Of a stretch of DNA of 64,000 nt, positions 15,797-25,322 are shown in pieces. Under the pieces are notes generated by a model, which worked only from the letters and a program-made list of their open reading frames with translations, searched no databases and was not told where the DNA came from. Location: positions 248,001-312,000 of the forward strand of contig CP039998.1 in assembly GCA_013099015.1 (NCBI GenBank). Reading direction: 5' to 3'. How positions within the stretch are numbered: the first letter of the stretch is position 1; the number at the start of each line of letters is the position of its first letter. The DNA is from Candidatus Saccharibacteria bacterium oral taxon 488. Its GTDB lineage: Bacteria; Patescibacteriota; Saccharimonadia; Saccharimonadales; Saccharimonadaceae. The position numbers were made by a program, and so were the translations under genes.

Positions 15797-16834
15797 ATGG
15801 CAACTGCTTTACAAACAATGACCAACGAATTAACGCACGTATTTTTGCTCAGTGTCGGGGCGTTCTTACTGGCGATGTTTCTGACGCCAATTTATACGTT
15901 TTTTGCCTATCGATATCGGTTTTGGAAGCGGCAGCGCTCGGAGAGTACCGACGGCAAAGAGTTGAAGGTTTTTGCTAAATTCCAAGCGGCAAAATTGCGG
16001 CGAAATATTCCAACGATGGCTGGAGTTATCGGTGTTATTTCGATTTTTGTGGTGACGTTCTCTTGTAATTTAGATCGAGCGCAGACATGGCTGCCACTAG
16101 CGGCGTTGATCGGCGGTGCCGCGGTTGGGCTCATTGATGACATTATTAATCTACGCGGGCTGGGCGGTGGTGCGGCCGGCTTACGCAGTCCGGTGAAATT
16201 TGCGCTGATTATGCTTATCGGTATCGTCCTTGGCTGGTTTTTCTATACTAAGCTCGGTGTGGCAAGTTTTCACGTGCCGTTCATGGGCGACGTGGCGATT
16301 GGATGGCTGATCATCCCGCTGTTTGCCTTTGCGGTGGTGGCGACTGGCAATGCGGTTAATATTTCTGATGGCATGGATGGTTTGGCCGGTGGGCTGTTGG
16401 GGATTAGCTTTGGGGCCTTCGGGGTGATTGCCTTGCTGCAGCAACAGGTGCTGCTAGCGGGATTTTGCTTCACGGTAGTTGGTGTGCTGCTGAGTTATCT
16501 CTGGTTTAATATCTATCCAGCACGGTTTTTCATGGGCGATGTTGGTAGTTTTGCTTACGGGGTAAGTTTGGGGGTGGTGGCAATGCTGACTAATTCATTG
16601 CTGCTGCTGCCGGTGATTGGGTTGTTGTTTGTGATCGAGGCGGGTTCGAGCTTGATCCAGATTGTGAGCAAGAAACTCTTTAAGCGCAAAATTTTCTTGT
16701 CAGCGCCAATCCATCATCACCTAGAGGCCAGCGGCTGGCCGGAGACCAAGGTGACGATGCGGTTTTGGGTGATTGGCTGCGTGATGGCGTTTATCGGCGT
16801 GATGCTGGCGCTGGCGGGGGGTCATATTGCGTAA
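15797..16834 (+). CDS. mraY: Phospho-MurNAc-pentapeptide transferase MraY
   Basis: A 345-residue polytopic membrane enzyme that makes lipid I from UDP-MurNAc-pentapeptide and undecaprenyl phosphate. Conserved aspartates are seen in GLIDDIINL and in the NAVNISDGMDGLAGG block, plus FMGDVGSFAYG and the HHHLE motif near residue 307. About ten hydrophobic helices are evident. It starts 2 nt after ftsI and overlaps ftsW by 8 nt. Confidence 0.95.
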   Translation: MATALQTMTNELTHVFLLSVGAFLLAMFLTPIYTFFAYRYRFWKRQRSESTDGKELKVFAKFQAAKLRRNIPTMAGVIGVISIFVVTFSCNLDRAQTWLPLAALIGGAAVGLIDDIINLRGLGGGAAGLRSPVKFALIMLIGIVLGWFFYTKLGVASFHVPFMGDVAIGWLIIPLFAFAVVATGNAVNISDGMDGLAGGLLGISFGAFGVIALLQQQVLLAGFCFTVVGVLLSYLWFNIYPARFFMGDVGSFAYGVSLGVVAMLTNSLLLLPVIGLLFVIEAGSSLIQIVSKKLFKRKIFLSAPIHHHLEASGWPETKVTMRFWVIGCVMAFIGVMLALAGGHIA

Positions 16835-18110
16835 CCGCACTGCCACCTCAACCGCCAAGGCGGTGCGTCGACACCGGCCGATGTATCAGATCGTGCTGTA
16901 CATGGGGTTGTTACTGATGCTCGGGTTGGTGGTGATGTATGCGCTGGGGCCGCAGCGGGCGAATGTGTTAAATCATACGCACGGCGCGAATTATAGCGAC
17001 ACTTTCTTTTTCAATAAGCAGCTGGCCAGCGTCATTACCGCTGTGGTGGCGTTTGGTGTGGCGGCGATATTGCCGTATCGGTGGTTGACCGAGGCGTGGG
17101 CCAAGCGACTGTTTCTGGCGGGCTTGGCGGCGTGTTTCTTGTTGGTGGTTTGCGGGGCACTGCTGCATCTGCCATTTGCATCGGACACCAACGGCGCGTA
17201 CCGCTGGTTTTATCTGGGTGGACTGGGTAGTTTTCAGCCGGCGGAGTTATTGAAATTTGGCTTGCTACTGTTTGTGGCTGGGTTTTTGGCCAAGCGGGTG
17301 CGCCAAGGCAAACTCAACGATGTCAACGAGACGCTGATCCCACTTGGTATTATTATGGCGGTGTCAATGTTTGTGGTGGTGGTGCTGCAGAAAGATTTAG
17401 GAACGGGTGTGTCGCTCGTAGCGCTGGTACTGTCGGTGTTAGCGGTGTCGGGGATGGACGCTCGGCTACTGCGACGCATCGTGCTGGTGATCGCGGCTGC
17501 GGCGTTGGTGCTGACGTTCTCATCGCCGCACCGCATTGAGCGCGTGATGACCTTTATTCAGGGTGATACGCATCAATCAGCCAGCCGGGATGAAAATAAT
17601 TATCACATCCAGCAGGCCCGCATCGCCATCGGTTCGGGCGGCCTATTGGGTCTCGGCATTGGTAAAAGTGTGCAGGCGACAGGTTATCTGCCGGAGGCGA
17701 TTAACGACTCAATTTTTGCAGTGATGGGCGAGACATTTGGTTTCGTCGGTCTGTTGGTTATCTTGGCACTGTTTTCGGCGTTGCTGCTGAGCCTGCTTAA
17801 GGTGACGTCGCGGCTGGCTGATATACATCTACGGCTGGTGGTTGCGGGCGTGTTTGGCTGGGTGGCGTCGCATGTGCTGATGAATATCGGCTCGATGACG
17901 GGGATTATTCCGATGACTGGCATCTCGCTGCCGCTGCTCAGCTATGGCGGCACCAGCATGTTATTTATCGCAGCGGCGCTGGGTCTGGCATTTCAACTGT
18001 CAGCCTACACGGCGCACAAACCATTAATGGAAGGAGAGGGAAGTGGCAAAGATCTTGGCGGTCGGCGGCGGCTCGGGCGGACACGTTACGCCAGTCGTGG
18101 CAGTGTGTAA
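16827..18110 (+). CDS. ftsW: Peptidoglycan polymerase FtsW (SEDS)
   Basis: A 427-residue SEDS-family glycosyltransferase with about ten transmembrane helices. Characteristic stretches are GSFQPAELLKFG, the QKDLGTGVSLV stretch, IAIGSGGLLGLGIGKS and PMTGISLPLLSYGGTSM. It polymerises lipid II with FtsI. The frame opens with TTG at 16827, inside mraY; an ATG at 16879 is the alternative start. The 3' end overlaps murG by 68 nt, a long overlap that implies strict translational coupling. Confidence 0.93.
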   Translation: MRNRTATSTAKAVRRHRPMYQIVLYMGLLLMLGLVVMYALGPQRANVLNHTHGANYSDTFFFNKQLASVITAVVAFGVAAILPYRWLTEAWAKRLFLAGLAACFLLVVCGALLHLPFASDTNGAYRWFYLGGLGSFQPAELLKFGLLLFVAGFLAKRVRQGKLNDVNETLIPLGIIMAVSMFVVVVLQKDLGTGVSLVALVLSVLAVSGMDARLLRRIVLVIAAAALVLTFSSPHRIERVMTFIQGDTHQSASRDENNYHIQQARIAIGSGGLLGLGIGKSVQATGYLPEAINDSIFAVMGETFGFVGLLVILALFSALLLSLLKVTSRLADIHLRLVVAGVFGWVASHVLMNIGSMTGIIPMTGISLPLLSYGGTSMLFIAAALGLAFQLSAYTAHKPLMEGEGSGKDLGGRRRLGRTRYASRGSV

Positions 18111-19206
18111 GGAGTTGCGCTCATCGGGTGATCACGAATTGCGGTTTTGGTGTGATCGGAAGTTTGGCGCTAGCGCTCGCGGTATTTTTGGTAAATTTGA
18201 CGAGACGGTCCCGGTTGAGCTGATTATTGCTGGCAAGATCCGCCGCTACCATGGTAAAAGCATGACGTTTCATCTTCGACCGTCAATTTTACTACCGAAT
18301 CTGCGCGATATCTTTTTGGTGGGGGTTGGGTTTATTCAGAGCTTTTGTAAGTTGCTCAGATGGCGGCCGGATGTGATTTTTATCAAGGGCGGCTACGTGT
18401 GCCTGCCGGTTGGCTATGCAGCGCGGCTGCTGAAAATTCCGCTGGTGCTACATGATTCGGATGCGCATCCGGGACTGACCAATCGACTACTGGCGCCATT
18501 TGCTGCCAAGATCGGCACCGGGGCGCCGCTGGAGCACTATAATTATCCTGATGTCAAGGCAGAGTATGTCGGCATCCCAGTGGCTGAGGAATTTCGACCA
18601 TACAGCGCGGCTGAGCGGCGGCAGCTAAAGGTGAAGTTTGGCTTTGATCCGGCGCGGCCACTGGTGGTGGTGACTGGCGGTGGACTGGGAGCGGCGCGCC
18701 TCAACGAAGCGGTGGTAGCCACGCGCGAGCAGCTGCTGGCTGAGGCGTCGGTGTTCTTGATCTCTGGTAAGCATCAGTTTGACGAGCTGAAGGAGCGTGT
18801 TGATAGCCGGGCGGGCTGGCGACTAGAAGCGTTTGTTAATCATGGTATGGCCGAAGTATTGGCGGCAGCGGATGTGGTGGTGGCGCGGGCTGGTGCGACG
18901 ACGCTACTGGAGCTGGCGGCGCTGCATAAGCCAGCGGTGATCGTGCCGAATGGTATGTTGACGGCTGGGCATCAGCTCAAGAATGCCAAGGTGTATCAGG
19001 ACGCGCTGGCGGCAGTGATCATTGAGGAATCAACGCTAGAACAGACGCCAGAGGTGCTGAGCAAGAAGGTCATTGGCCTCGTCAAGTCACCGCGGATCTT
19101 GGCCGGCCTCGGGCGAAACATCGGTACATTTGCCAAGCCCAACGCCGCCAAAGACATGGCAGCGATGCTCCTCACCGTCATTCGTCGACAGGGGAGACGT
19201 CGGTGA
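18043..19206 (+). CDS. murG: Lipid II synthase MurG
   Basis: A 387-residue GT-B glycosyltransferase that adds GlcNAc to lipid I on the inner membrane face. The N-terminal GGGSGGHVTPV loop, HDSDAHPGLTNR, and the second-domain VVTGGGLGAARLNE and ARAGATTLLELAAL motifs fit MurG. The start is GTG at 18043 with AAGGAG about 10 nt upstream, located inside ftsW. The C-terminal end overlaps ftsQ by 4 nt (GTGA). Confidence 0.94.
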   Translation: MAKILAVGGGSGGHVTPVVAVCKELRSSGDHELRFWCDRKFGASARGIFGKFDETVPVELIIAGKIRRYHGKSMTFHLRPSILLPNLRDIFLVGVGFIQSFCKLLRWRPDVIFIKGGYVCLPVGYAARLLKIPLVLHDSDAHPGLTNRLLAPFAAKIGTGAPLEHYNYPDVKAEYVGIPVAEEFRPYSAAERRQLKVKFGFDPARPLVVVTGGGLGAARLNEAVVATREQLLAEASVFLISGKHQFDELKERVDSRAGWRLEAFVNHGMAEVLAAADVVVARAGATTLLELAALHKPAVIVPNGMLTAGHQLKNAKVYQDALAAVIIEESTLEQTPEVLSKKVIGLVKSPRILAGLGRNIGTFAKPNAAKDMAAMLLTVIRRQGRRR

Positions 19207-20120
19207 AATTACCCTTTTCTCGGGCAAAATCTACGCCGACCACACGCCGCGAAATTGCGGCTCGTCGTCAAGCAGCGCTAATTAACGAGGATAGTTCATT
19301 CGAGACAGCCTATCGCCGTAATCGCAATCTCAACACCCGCCACACTGCCTCGCCGGTCGAGACCTCAGAGCGCACGGTTCAGCATGCGAAATCTCGACGT
19401 CGCCAGATGCGGTGGATCGTCCTATTGAGTAGTGTACTGGTGATTATTATCGCCGCCCTACTTGCGTGGCAATGTACCGTCACGGTATCAGTGCAAACGC
19501 CAGATGCGGCGAGCGCCAAAGAGGCCGATCGCTACCACCGCCTCATTGATGAATATCTCAGTGCACGTCCGGTCGAGCGATTCTTGTTTGTACTGAATCA
19601 CCAGTCGCTGGCTAGTTTTTTCCTCGAGAAAGCCCCGGAGGTCAAGACGGTTCGCCTCGAGGCCGATCAGCTCGTCAGGCCGCGCCTCAAACTTACCTTT
19701 CGCCAGCCAGTCGTCCAGTGGACTTCTGGTGATAAAAGCTATTTTGTTGACGATGCAGGCGTGACATTCTCGACCACCTACGCGAGCTCGCCGTCAGTCA
19801 TCGTCAAAGACCAGAGCGGTGTGCCGACTGCCGCCGGCCAGGAGGTTATCAATCGCCATTTCCTTAGCTTTCTTGGTCAAGCTGTCGCCGGCTTTCGTGA
19901 GCACCAGCTAGAGGTTACGGAAATTATCCTGCCGCAAAACACCGTCCGCCAGGCGCTTCTGTCAATCAAGGGCCGTCCATATAGCATTAAAATGACCACC
20001 GACAGGGAGGCGGCAGCGCAGGTAGCGCAAGCGGTCAAGGCCATGGCGTTCTTCCAGAGTAGTGGCGCGGCTCCTGCATATATCGATGTGCGCGTCAATC
20101 AGCGAGTGTTTTATAAGTAG
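19203..20120 (+). CDS. ftsQ: FtsQ/DivIB-like division protein
   Basis: A 305-residue protein with a long basic cytoplasmic N-terminus (residues 1-75), one transmembrane helix (about 77-95, WIVLLSSVLVIIIAALL) and a large extracytoplasmic part. The order fits FtsQ/DivIB: a weakly conserved POTRA-like segment, then a beta domain. Conservation is low, so the call rests on topology, size and position as last gene of the dcw cluster. GTG start overlapping the murG stop. No murC, murD, murE, murF or ftsZ lies in this window. Confidence 0.8.
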   Translation: MKLPFSRAKSTPTTRREIAARRQAALINEDSSFETAYRRNRNLNTRHTASPVETSERTVQHAKSRRRQMRWIVLLSSVLVIIIAALLAWQCTVTVSVQTPDAASAKEADRYHRLIDEYLSARPVERFLFVLNHQSLASFFLEKAPEVKTVRLEADQLVRPRLKLTFRQPVVQWTSGDKSYFVDDAGVTFSTTYASSPSVIVKDQSGVPTAAGQEVINRHFLSFLGQAVAGFREHQLEVTEIILPQNTVRQALLSIKGRPYSIKMTTDREAAAQVAQAVKAMAFFQSSGAAPAYIDVRVNQRVFYK

Positions 20121-21533
20121 CGGGCAGGGGTGAATTACTCGTTCGCGCGGGTTGTAGGTCGAGCCACCAATAGGGTAGAGACGGAGCCCATTACTCCGCT
20201 AGTTCGCTTTTTGTTCGTTTATCAGAGGATTAAGAAAAACATAGTTATAATATCAAAATAGCAAAAAATCAAATAAGGTGCTTGTGGAAAAATAGAGCAG
20301 GGGAATAAAATAGGAAAAAAGTCAAATATTTGTAGGCTTAACCAGCGGGATGCTGTGTTTGTCGTGCATGGTCTCGTATAAGCGCATATGCCCATGCTGG
20401 GTGGTGCCTTGTGATGTGGAAAAGTCTACGAGTTACGCCTAGATTGTAACAACGTTTAGTTTGGTAAGGCCTAGCTCGCGATATTTATTTGAGAGACGGA
20501 GGCGACGCTGGCGCTGGAGGCATCCCAAACTCCCCCGGCTGAAAGTCGAAAGTGATTAGTGTGGCCCGTTCTGTTTATGGTAGCTTGAACGTATCCTGGT
20601 ATTAGCACTCACCGTAGTGCGGTGAAAACCCGGAGGAGATCCCCCGCCGCAAGAGGTGTTAGGCGAAAAAGTTATCAATGGTATATTAAGTGTGGATATT
20701 TGAAGTCTAGCGTATCGAAATAACTATAATACGTAAAAGCTACCTTGTGCGACATTAAATTATCTACGGAAAGACGCATGCTCTATCGTCTCTTCGCGAT
20801 AATATTTTTTGTTTTGTATGTAATGCTAGCCTAGCTTTGACTGCCCTTTACTGGATGCCCCGTGCTGTTACCGTGATTGACGGATAAATCTACCGAATGC
20901 GGTTTTGCGGAATTTATTGAAAACTTTGTTTTACTTACCTCGGCGTTTTATGTTTTATGGTGATTGAACGCTTCTGTCTTTATTCTCATTTATTGCCAGT
21001 AATTAACTGTATTCCTAATAATTATTATAATAAAGTCTGTGCATGCTTATACATGAGTCTTGGGGCGGAAAGCTCAATATGACAAGTTCGCTTTTTGTTC
21101 TATCATTTTCAAGCATTGATTTTTGAATGACAAGGGTAGAGTTTTTTCATTTGATAGTTTCGCTATTCCACTAGCCTGCCTTAAATTGCAGCAGGAGTAG
21201 GAGTATACTTGTGCTGCTCATAATTGAGCTAACAAAGAGCAACTGCGCTTTTGGTGGTCAAGGCGATTTATGAGTGGCCATCGTCAAGCTCTATGACAAT
21301 GGGCGGCTCTACGTCATTTGCTAGCTAGGGGCGGGATCACTGGAAACCAAGTTACGTTTAATGTATTTTATGATATATTTATAGGTGAGTTCCCGATGGA
21401 TTACTAATAGGACTTGTGTCTGTAAGCAGATTCTAGATTGCTAACGCCCCGCAAGTCGTCGTCCATCAGGGGTGTACCAAGCAATAACGGGACAAATGAG
21501 TTCCCTGCTATGTTGAATTGACAGGAGATATCA
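20121..21533. other. 1.4-kb region without a gene
   Basis: No frame of convincing length or composition occurs on either strand. Visible signals: a short hairpin (CGGAG / CTCCG, 20182-20198) that could end the cell-wall operon; TATAAT boxes near 20245 and 20723; a GC-rich stem-forming stretch at about 20490-20660; and an exact 16-bp repeat, AGTTCGCTTTTTGTTC, near 20200 and 21083. I tested it by eye for RNase P RNA, tmRNA, SRP RNA and tRNA signatures and found none. It may hold an unrecognised structured RNA or decayed genes. Confidence 0.6.
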
Positions 21534-22454
21534 GTGGTCAGAAAAAATTTTAAACAAACAGATAAGGAAAATAAGAGTAAGCCCGCTGTTAAAAAGCATA
21601 AGCGTGGCTGGCTTATCTTTGGCGGAGTTGTCGTTACCCTTGCCGTTATAGGACATATCAGCAATGCAGTGGAACAATCTCGCCTCGAGAAGGACAATGT
21701 TCCTATCATTATTTCCAATGTGGATGAAAACATTAAACTTGATTATCATACGAATAAGCGTGAGATATCCGCTAAAATATCGGGCATTAGTTCGTTTGCT
21801 GAAGTAAAAATATCGGAAAATAAGATTGAGGTTCATGATCACAAAGACGCAGCTGGTAGTGTCAAGTATGAGATTAAAGACATCAAAGAGGGTGATAGCG
21901 ATATTTCTATCTCTATTGTTGATGGTAAGCGTCGCGGCGATAAGACCATTAAGATTCATCGTCAGACAAAAGCTGATTATGACAAACAAGAGCTAGAAAA
22001 AGCTCTCAAGCGCGCCGAGGAATCAGTCAAAAAAGCCGAAGAACAATCGAGTGATGAAAATATATCTCGCGCCAAGTCAGATATTGGTAAATTACCAGAC
22101 GGCAAACGTACGCCATTCTCTGAACGTATTGCCAAATTAGAAAAAGCCAAGCAGGAAGAAAAAGAACGCGCCGAGAAGGCCAAGAGAGACGCTGAGGAGA
22201 AGAAAAAGCAAGAAGAGGCAGCGGTTGCCGTAGCTAAAGCTCGGCAGCGACAGCAGCAAGCGCGACCGCAGCCTGCACCTCGTCAAGCTATCCCTACTCC
22301 TGCCGCTCCGCAGCCAGCTCCGGCAGAAATTCATTTCCGTAATTGCAAAGAGGCACGCGCCGCTGGTTATAGCCACATGCGCCGGGGTGAGCCTGGATAT
22401 GCACCGCACCTTGATAGAGACGGCGACGGCATAGCTTGCGATAAGCATAAATAG
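21534..22454 (+). CDS. Excalibur-domain surface protein
   Basis: A 306-residue protein with a short basic N-terminus, one transmembrane segment (about residues 26-44), a beta-rich extracellular region, a long charged coiled coil (about 145-235, rich in KKAEE and EKAKR), an Ala/Pro/Gln linker, and a C-terminal Excalibur domain (about 265-306). The last contains FRNCKEARAAG and the calcium-loop signature DRDGDGIACD. Excalibur domains occur on secreted and surface proteins and bind Ca2+. The GTG start has AGGAG nine bases upstream. Possible role in attachment to the host; that is inference. Confidence 0.85.
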   Translation: MVRKNFKQTDKENKSKPAVKKHKRGWLIFGGVVVTLAVIGHISNAVEQSRLEKDNVPIIISNVDENIKLDYHTNKREISAKISGISSFAEVKISENKIEVHDHKDAAGSVKYEIKDIKEGDSDISISIVDGKRRGDKTIKIHRQTKADYDKQELEKALKRAEESVKKAEEQSSDENISRAKSDIGKLPDGKRTPFSERIAKLEKAKQEEKERAEKAKRDAEEKKKQEEAAVAVAKARQRQQQARPQPAPRQAIPTPAAPQPAPAEIHFRNCKEARAAGYSHMRRGEPGYAPHLDRDGDGIACDKHK

Positions 22455-22473
22455 CGTATTTTAGTGCCAAAAT

Positions 22474-22509
22474 AATAACCAAGCCAGCTTTTAATTTGGC
22501 TTAGTTATT
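22474..22509. terminator. Bidirectional terminator
   Basis: An inverted repeat (AATAAC...AAGCCA / TTGGCTT...GTTATT) with a 9-nt loop between two converging genes, AT-rich on both sides. Confidence 0.65.
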
Positions 22510-22598
22510 AGTTATTTGTGTAGTTTTTATGCTGTCTTTGGGGCTGTTTTACCGTGTAGAAGTTTTCTATTTTTGTCGAGAGGCTTAATTATTATATA

Positions 22599-25283
22599 TC
22601 ATGCAGCACTCTTCTTCCGTCGTCGTCGGCGTTTCTTTGGTGTGGTGGTGTCGGTGGCTGCTGATTCAAATGCGCTGTTGCCGCGGATTTGCAAGATGAC
22701 TTCGCCACTGTCTGTGACGGGTGCGACGGGTTCAGGTTGTGGTGCGGGGTGTTGGGTGTTAGTGGCCGTGGTTCCCTGCACCGGTTGACTAGTGGCTGCC
22801 TGAACGGGCTGGGCTAGTGCAGCTGCGGCGACGGCTTGTGGGCGCGGCTGGGTGGGCTGCTTTTGCGGGCGTGGCGGCATGATGACGGCGGCAATTTCTT
22901 GCTCGACGTCTTCCCTGTTTCGCGAGTACATGCGCCGTGAATGTTCGATGATGTGCGGCGTGTTGTCGGCTTGGCTCGGCGGGAGCTCGAGAGTGCGCGC
23001 GGAAAAAGCTGGGGTCTTCTCTCCCCCGATGACCATGTTGATGACGAAGTTGCGATTGTGCATCTGCAAGAGGTCGACGGCTTCGAAATTCGGTTCAAAT
23101 TGCTTGGCGAGAATTGGTGCGTCGTCAGCGGAGACGCGGAATGAGATCATGGTACCGACGTTACCAAACACCGCGTCGCGCACGGTTTCGTTCATTTGTG
23201 AGATGTACTGGTTGGCGACGGTCAGGTTGAGGCCATACTTGCGGGCTTCGGATAAGATGGTGGCAAATGAATCGGTGGCGAAGTTCTGGAACTCGTCGAC
23301 GTAAAGATAGAATGGACGGCGGTCGCGGATGTCTGGGATGTCCGAGCGGCTCATGGCGGCCAGCTGAATCTTGGTGACTAGGAATGAGCCGAGGATGGCG
23401 GCATTGTCTTCGCCGATCAGGCCCTTGGATAGATTAACGATGAGGATTTTGCCCTCGTCCATGATTTGGCGGATGTTGAAGGTGGATTTGGGCTGGCCGA
23501 TGATGTTGCGGATGATGGGATTGGCGGTAAAGGCGCCGACCTTGTTGAGAACTGGTGCGACGGCCTCGGCGATGAATTTGTCGTTCCAGCTGGCGAATTC
23601 GACGTTCCAGAACTGCAGGACTACGGTGTCACGGCAATAGCCCAACGTTTCTTTACGGAAGTTTTTATCAGTTAGCATGCGGGTGATGTCGAGCATGGTT
23701 GTTTCTGGCCGGTCGAGCAGTGCCAAGATGGTGTAGCGCAAGATGTATTCCAGTCGTGGTCCCCAACTCTCGCCAAACATACGCTTCAGAACACCGATGA
23801 CCTCTGATGAAATGTTGGTTTTTTGGTTCGGGTTAGTGACTTCTAGCGGGTTGAAGCCAAGCGGATAGGCGGTGTCGGCTGGGTTGAAATAGACGACGTC
23901 GTTTAGCCGTGAGCCGGGGATGAATTTCATATTGTTGATGGCAAAATCACCGTGCGGGTCGATGATGGCGTAGCCTTGATTGTGAAAGATGTCGCTGAGC
24001 GCGAATAATTCGAGCAATCCCGACTTGCCTGCCCCCGTCTGGCCGATGATGTAGACGTGGCGCGAGCGGTCGTAGCGCAGCATGCCGAACTGGTGGTTGA
24101 TACCGCGGAAATTAGTGACGCCAAAGGCGGAAATTTGGTCGTCATTAGCGTCGCTGCCGGTTAGGACAGGCAGCTTGGACGGTGGCTCGGCGGTTTTGGC
24201 GCTGGCCCAGACGATGTTTGGCGTCTCGACATTGGTGTGCGGCAAGTGAAAGACGGAGGCCAGTTCTTCGATATTCAGGATGTAGCCATCGCCGTAAAAC
24301 GCGCGCTTGCGGTACTTGTCGAGAAACTCCTTGCCGAACGCACCCTTGACAGCGCGAAAGCCGTTGAGGTTGGTTGAGTTGAATTGCTTAAAAGCACCGA
24401 CCAGCGCCTGCATATGTAGCTTGGCGCTGGTTTGATCTTCGCCAAGGTACGCCAGGCGGATCTTGACGTCATAGCCTAATTTAGTGGCTTTCTTCTCTGC
24501 CTCAGAGACGCGTGTCTTGTCACGCTCAGATAGCTCGGGCGCTTTTTTGCCATCACTTCCCTGGCCTGGTGGTTTCCAGAGAGCCTCCAGTAGCGTACCA
24601 ATCCATTGCAGACCGCCACCGCCGAGTCCGGGAATGAGTTTATGCCCACTCTTGACGCTGGCGATCCAGCGATCAGCAGACTGTTGCCAGCTGTCGGCGA
24701 TCGGCCTGATGAGCACCTGCACCCAGAGTTCCTCGCCGGTCAATTCTAGCTTGGCCAGCGTACCGGTAATCCCCGCCAGTGGATCGACTTCAAAGGTTTG
24801 AAAGGTGCGAATTGGCAAGAATTCTGGCGCCGTCAAGGTTAGCTCGGTGGTGTACACGGTGGAGTGCTCGCGCTCGTGCTCGGTGTAATCTTCGCTGGCG
24901 ACGTGGATTTGAACGGTTGGGTATTGGGCGTAGATTTGTCCCTCGACGAAACTTTGTAGCGTTCGGGGTACCCAGACGTAAAAACGAATTTGACCGTTGA
25001 CCGAGGCGATTTCAAAGCTGATATGCTCCTGCCGACCGCCCGATAGTTTGAGTTCGCGTTTGTCGCGCAAGATGCCGTGTAGGCTGGCGAACAGCTGCTC
25101 GGCGGCTAGCTCTTTCTTGTCGTTGGCTTTGGGAATTTCGAGCACTAATAACACGCTCTCGGTCGGTTCGAATTCGTCGGCCCGCTGATAGTTGCGCCAC
25201 GTCAAAAATGATAGCACGGCTGTGATGGGTATCCAGACGTACCACTGCGTTAAAAAACTAATCATCGAAGAGATAATTTCCAT
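22599..25283 (-). CDS. VirD4/TraG-like coupling ATPase
   Basis: An 894-residue membrane-anchored ATPase. One N-terminal transmembrane helix (residues 12-27), a long accessory region (about 40-400), then a RecA-like motor: Walker A IIGQTGAGKSGLLE at about 414-427, AIIDPHGDF, Walker B FYLYVDEFQNF, and the LSEARKYGLNLTVANQY motif of type IV coupling proteins. The C-terminus is Pro/Gln/Ala-rich and ends with a strongly basic run (KKRRRRRKK). It resembles VirD4/DUF87 ATPases that feed DNA or protein to type IV secretion or pilus systems. No other T4SS gene is adjacent. Confidence 0.85.
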   Translation of the reverse strand: MEIISSMISFLTQWYVWIPITAVLSFLTWRNYQRADEFEPTESVLLVLEIPKANDKKELAAEQLFASLHGILRDKRELKLSGGRQEHISFEIASVNGQIRFYVWVPRTLQSFVEGQIYAQYPTVQIHVASEDYTEHEREHSTVYTTELTLTAPEFLPIRTFQTFEVDPLAGITGTLAKLELTGEELWVQVLIRPIADSWQQSADRWIASVKSGHKLIPGLGGGGLQWIGTLLEALWKPPGQGSDGKKAPELSERDKTRVSEAEKKATKLGYDVKIRLAYLGEDQTSAKLHMQALVGAFKQFNSTNLNGFRAVKGAFGKEFLDKYRKRAFYGDGYILNIEELASVFHLPHTNVETPNIVWASAKTAEPPSKLPVLTGSDANDDQISAFGVTNFRGINHQFGMLRYDRSRHVYIIGQTGAGKSGLLELFALSDIFHNQGYAIIDPHGDFAINNMKFIPGSRLNDVVYFNPADTAYPLGFNPLEVTNPNQKTNISSEVIGVLKRMFGESWGPRLEYILRYTILALLDRPETTMLDITRMLTDKNFRKETLGYCRDTVVLQFWNVEFASWNDKFIAEAVAPVLNKVGAFTANPIIRNIIGQPKSTFNIRQIMDEGKILIVNLSKGLIGEDNAAILGSFLVTKIQLAAMSRSDIPDIRDRRPFYLYVDEFQNFATDSFATILSEARKYGLNLTVANQYISQMNETVRDAVFGNVGTMISFRVSADDAPILAKQFEPNFEAVDLLQMHNRNFVINMVIGGEKTPAFSARTLELPPSQADNTPHIIEHSRRMYSRNREDVEQEIAAVIMPPRPQKQPTQPRPQAVAAAALAQPVQAATSQPVQGTTATNTQHPAPQPEPVAPVTDSGEVILQIRGNSAFESAATDTTTPKKRRRRRKKSAA

Positions 25284-25322
25284 GCTATTTCATTATCTCA
25301 CCCCTTATAGATAAATGCAAAC

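Noticed and set aside
20121..21533. Possible RNase P RNA, tmRNA, SRP RNA or group II intron in the long gap
   Set aside because: The conserved cores of these RNAs are not visible on either strand; only covariance searches could settle it.
22599..25283. Integrated conjugative element around the VirD4-like ATPase
   Set aside because: No relaxase, VirB-type gene, integrase or attachment repeats are visible in the flanks; the neighbours are housekeeping genes.
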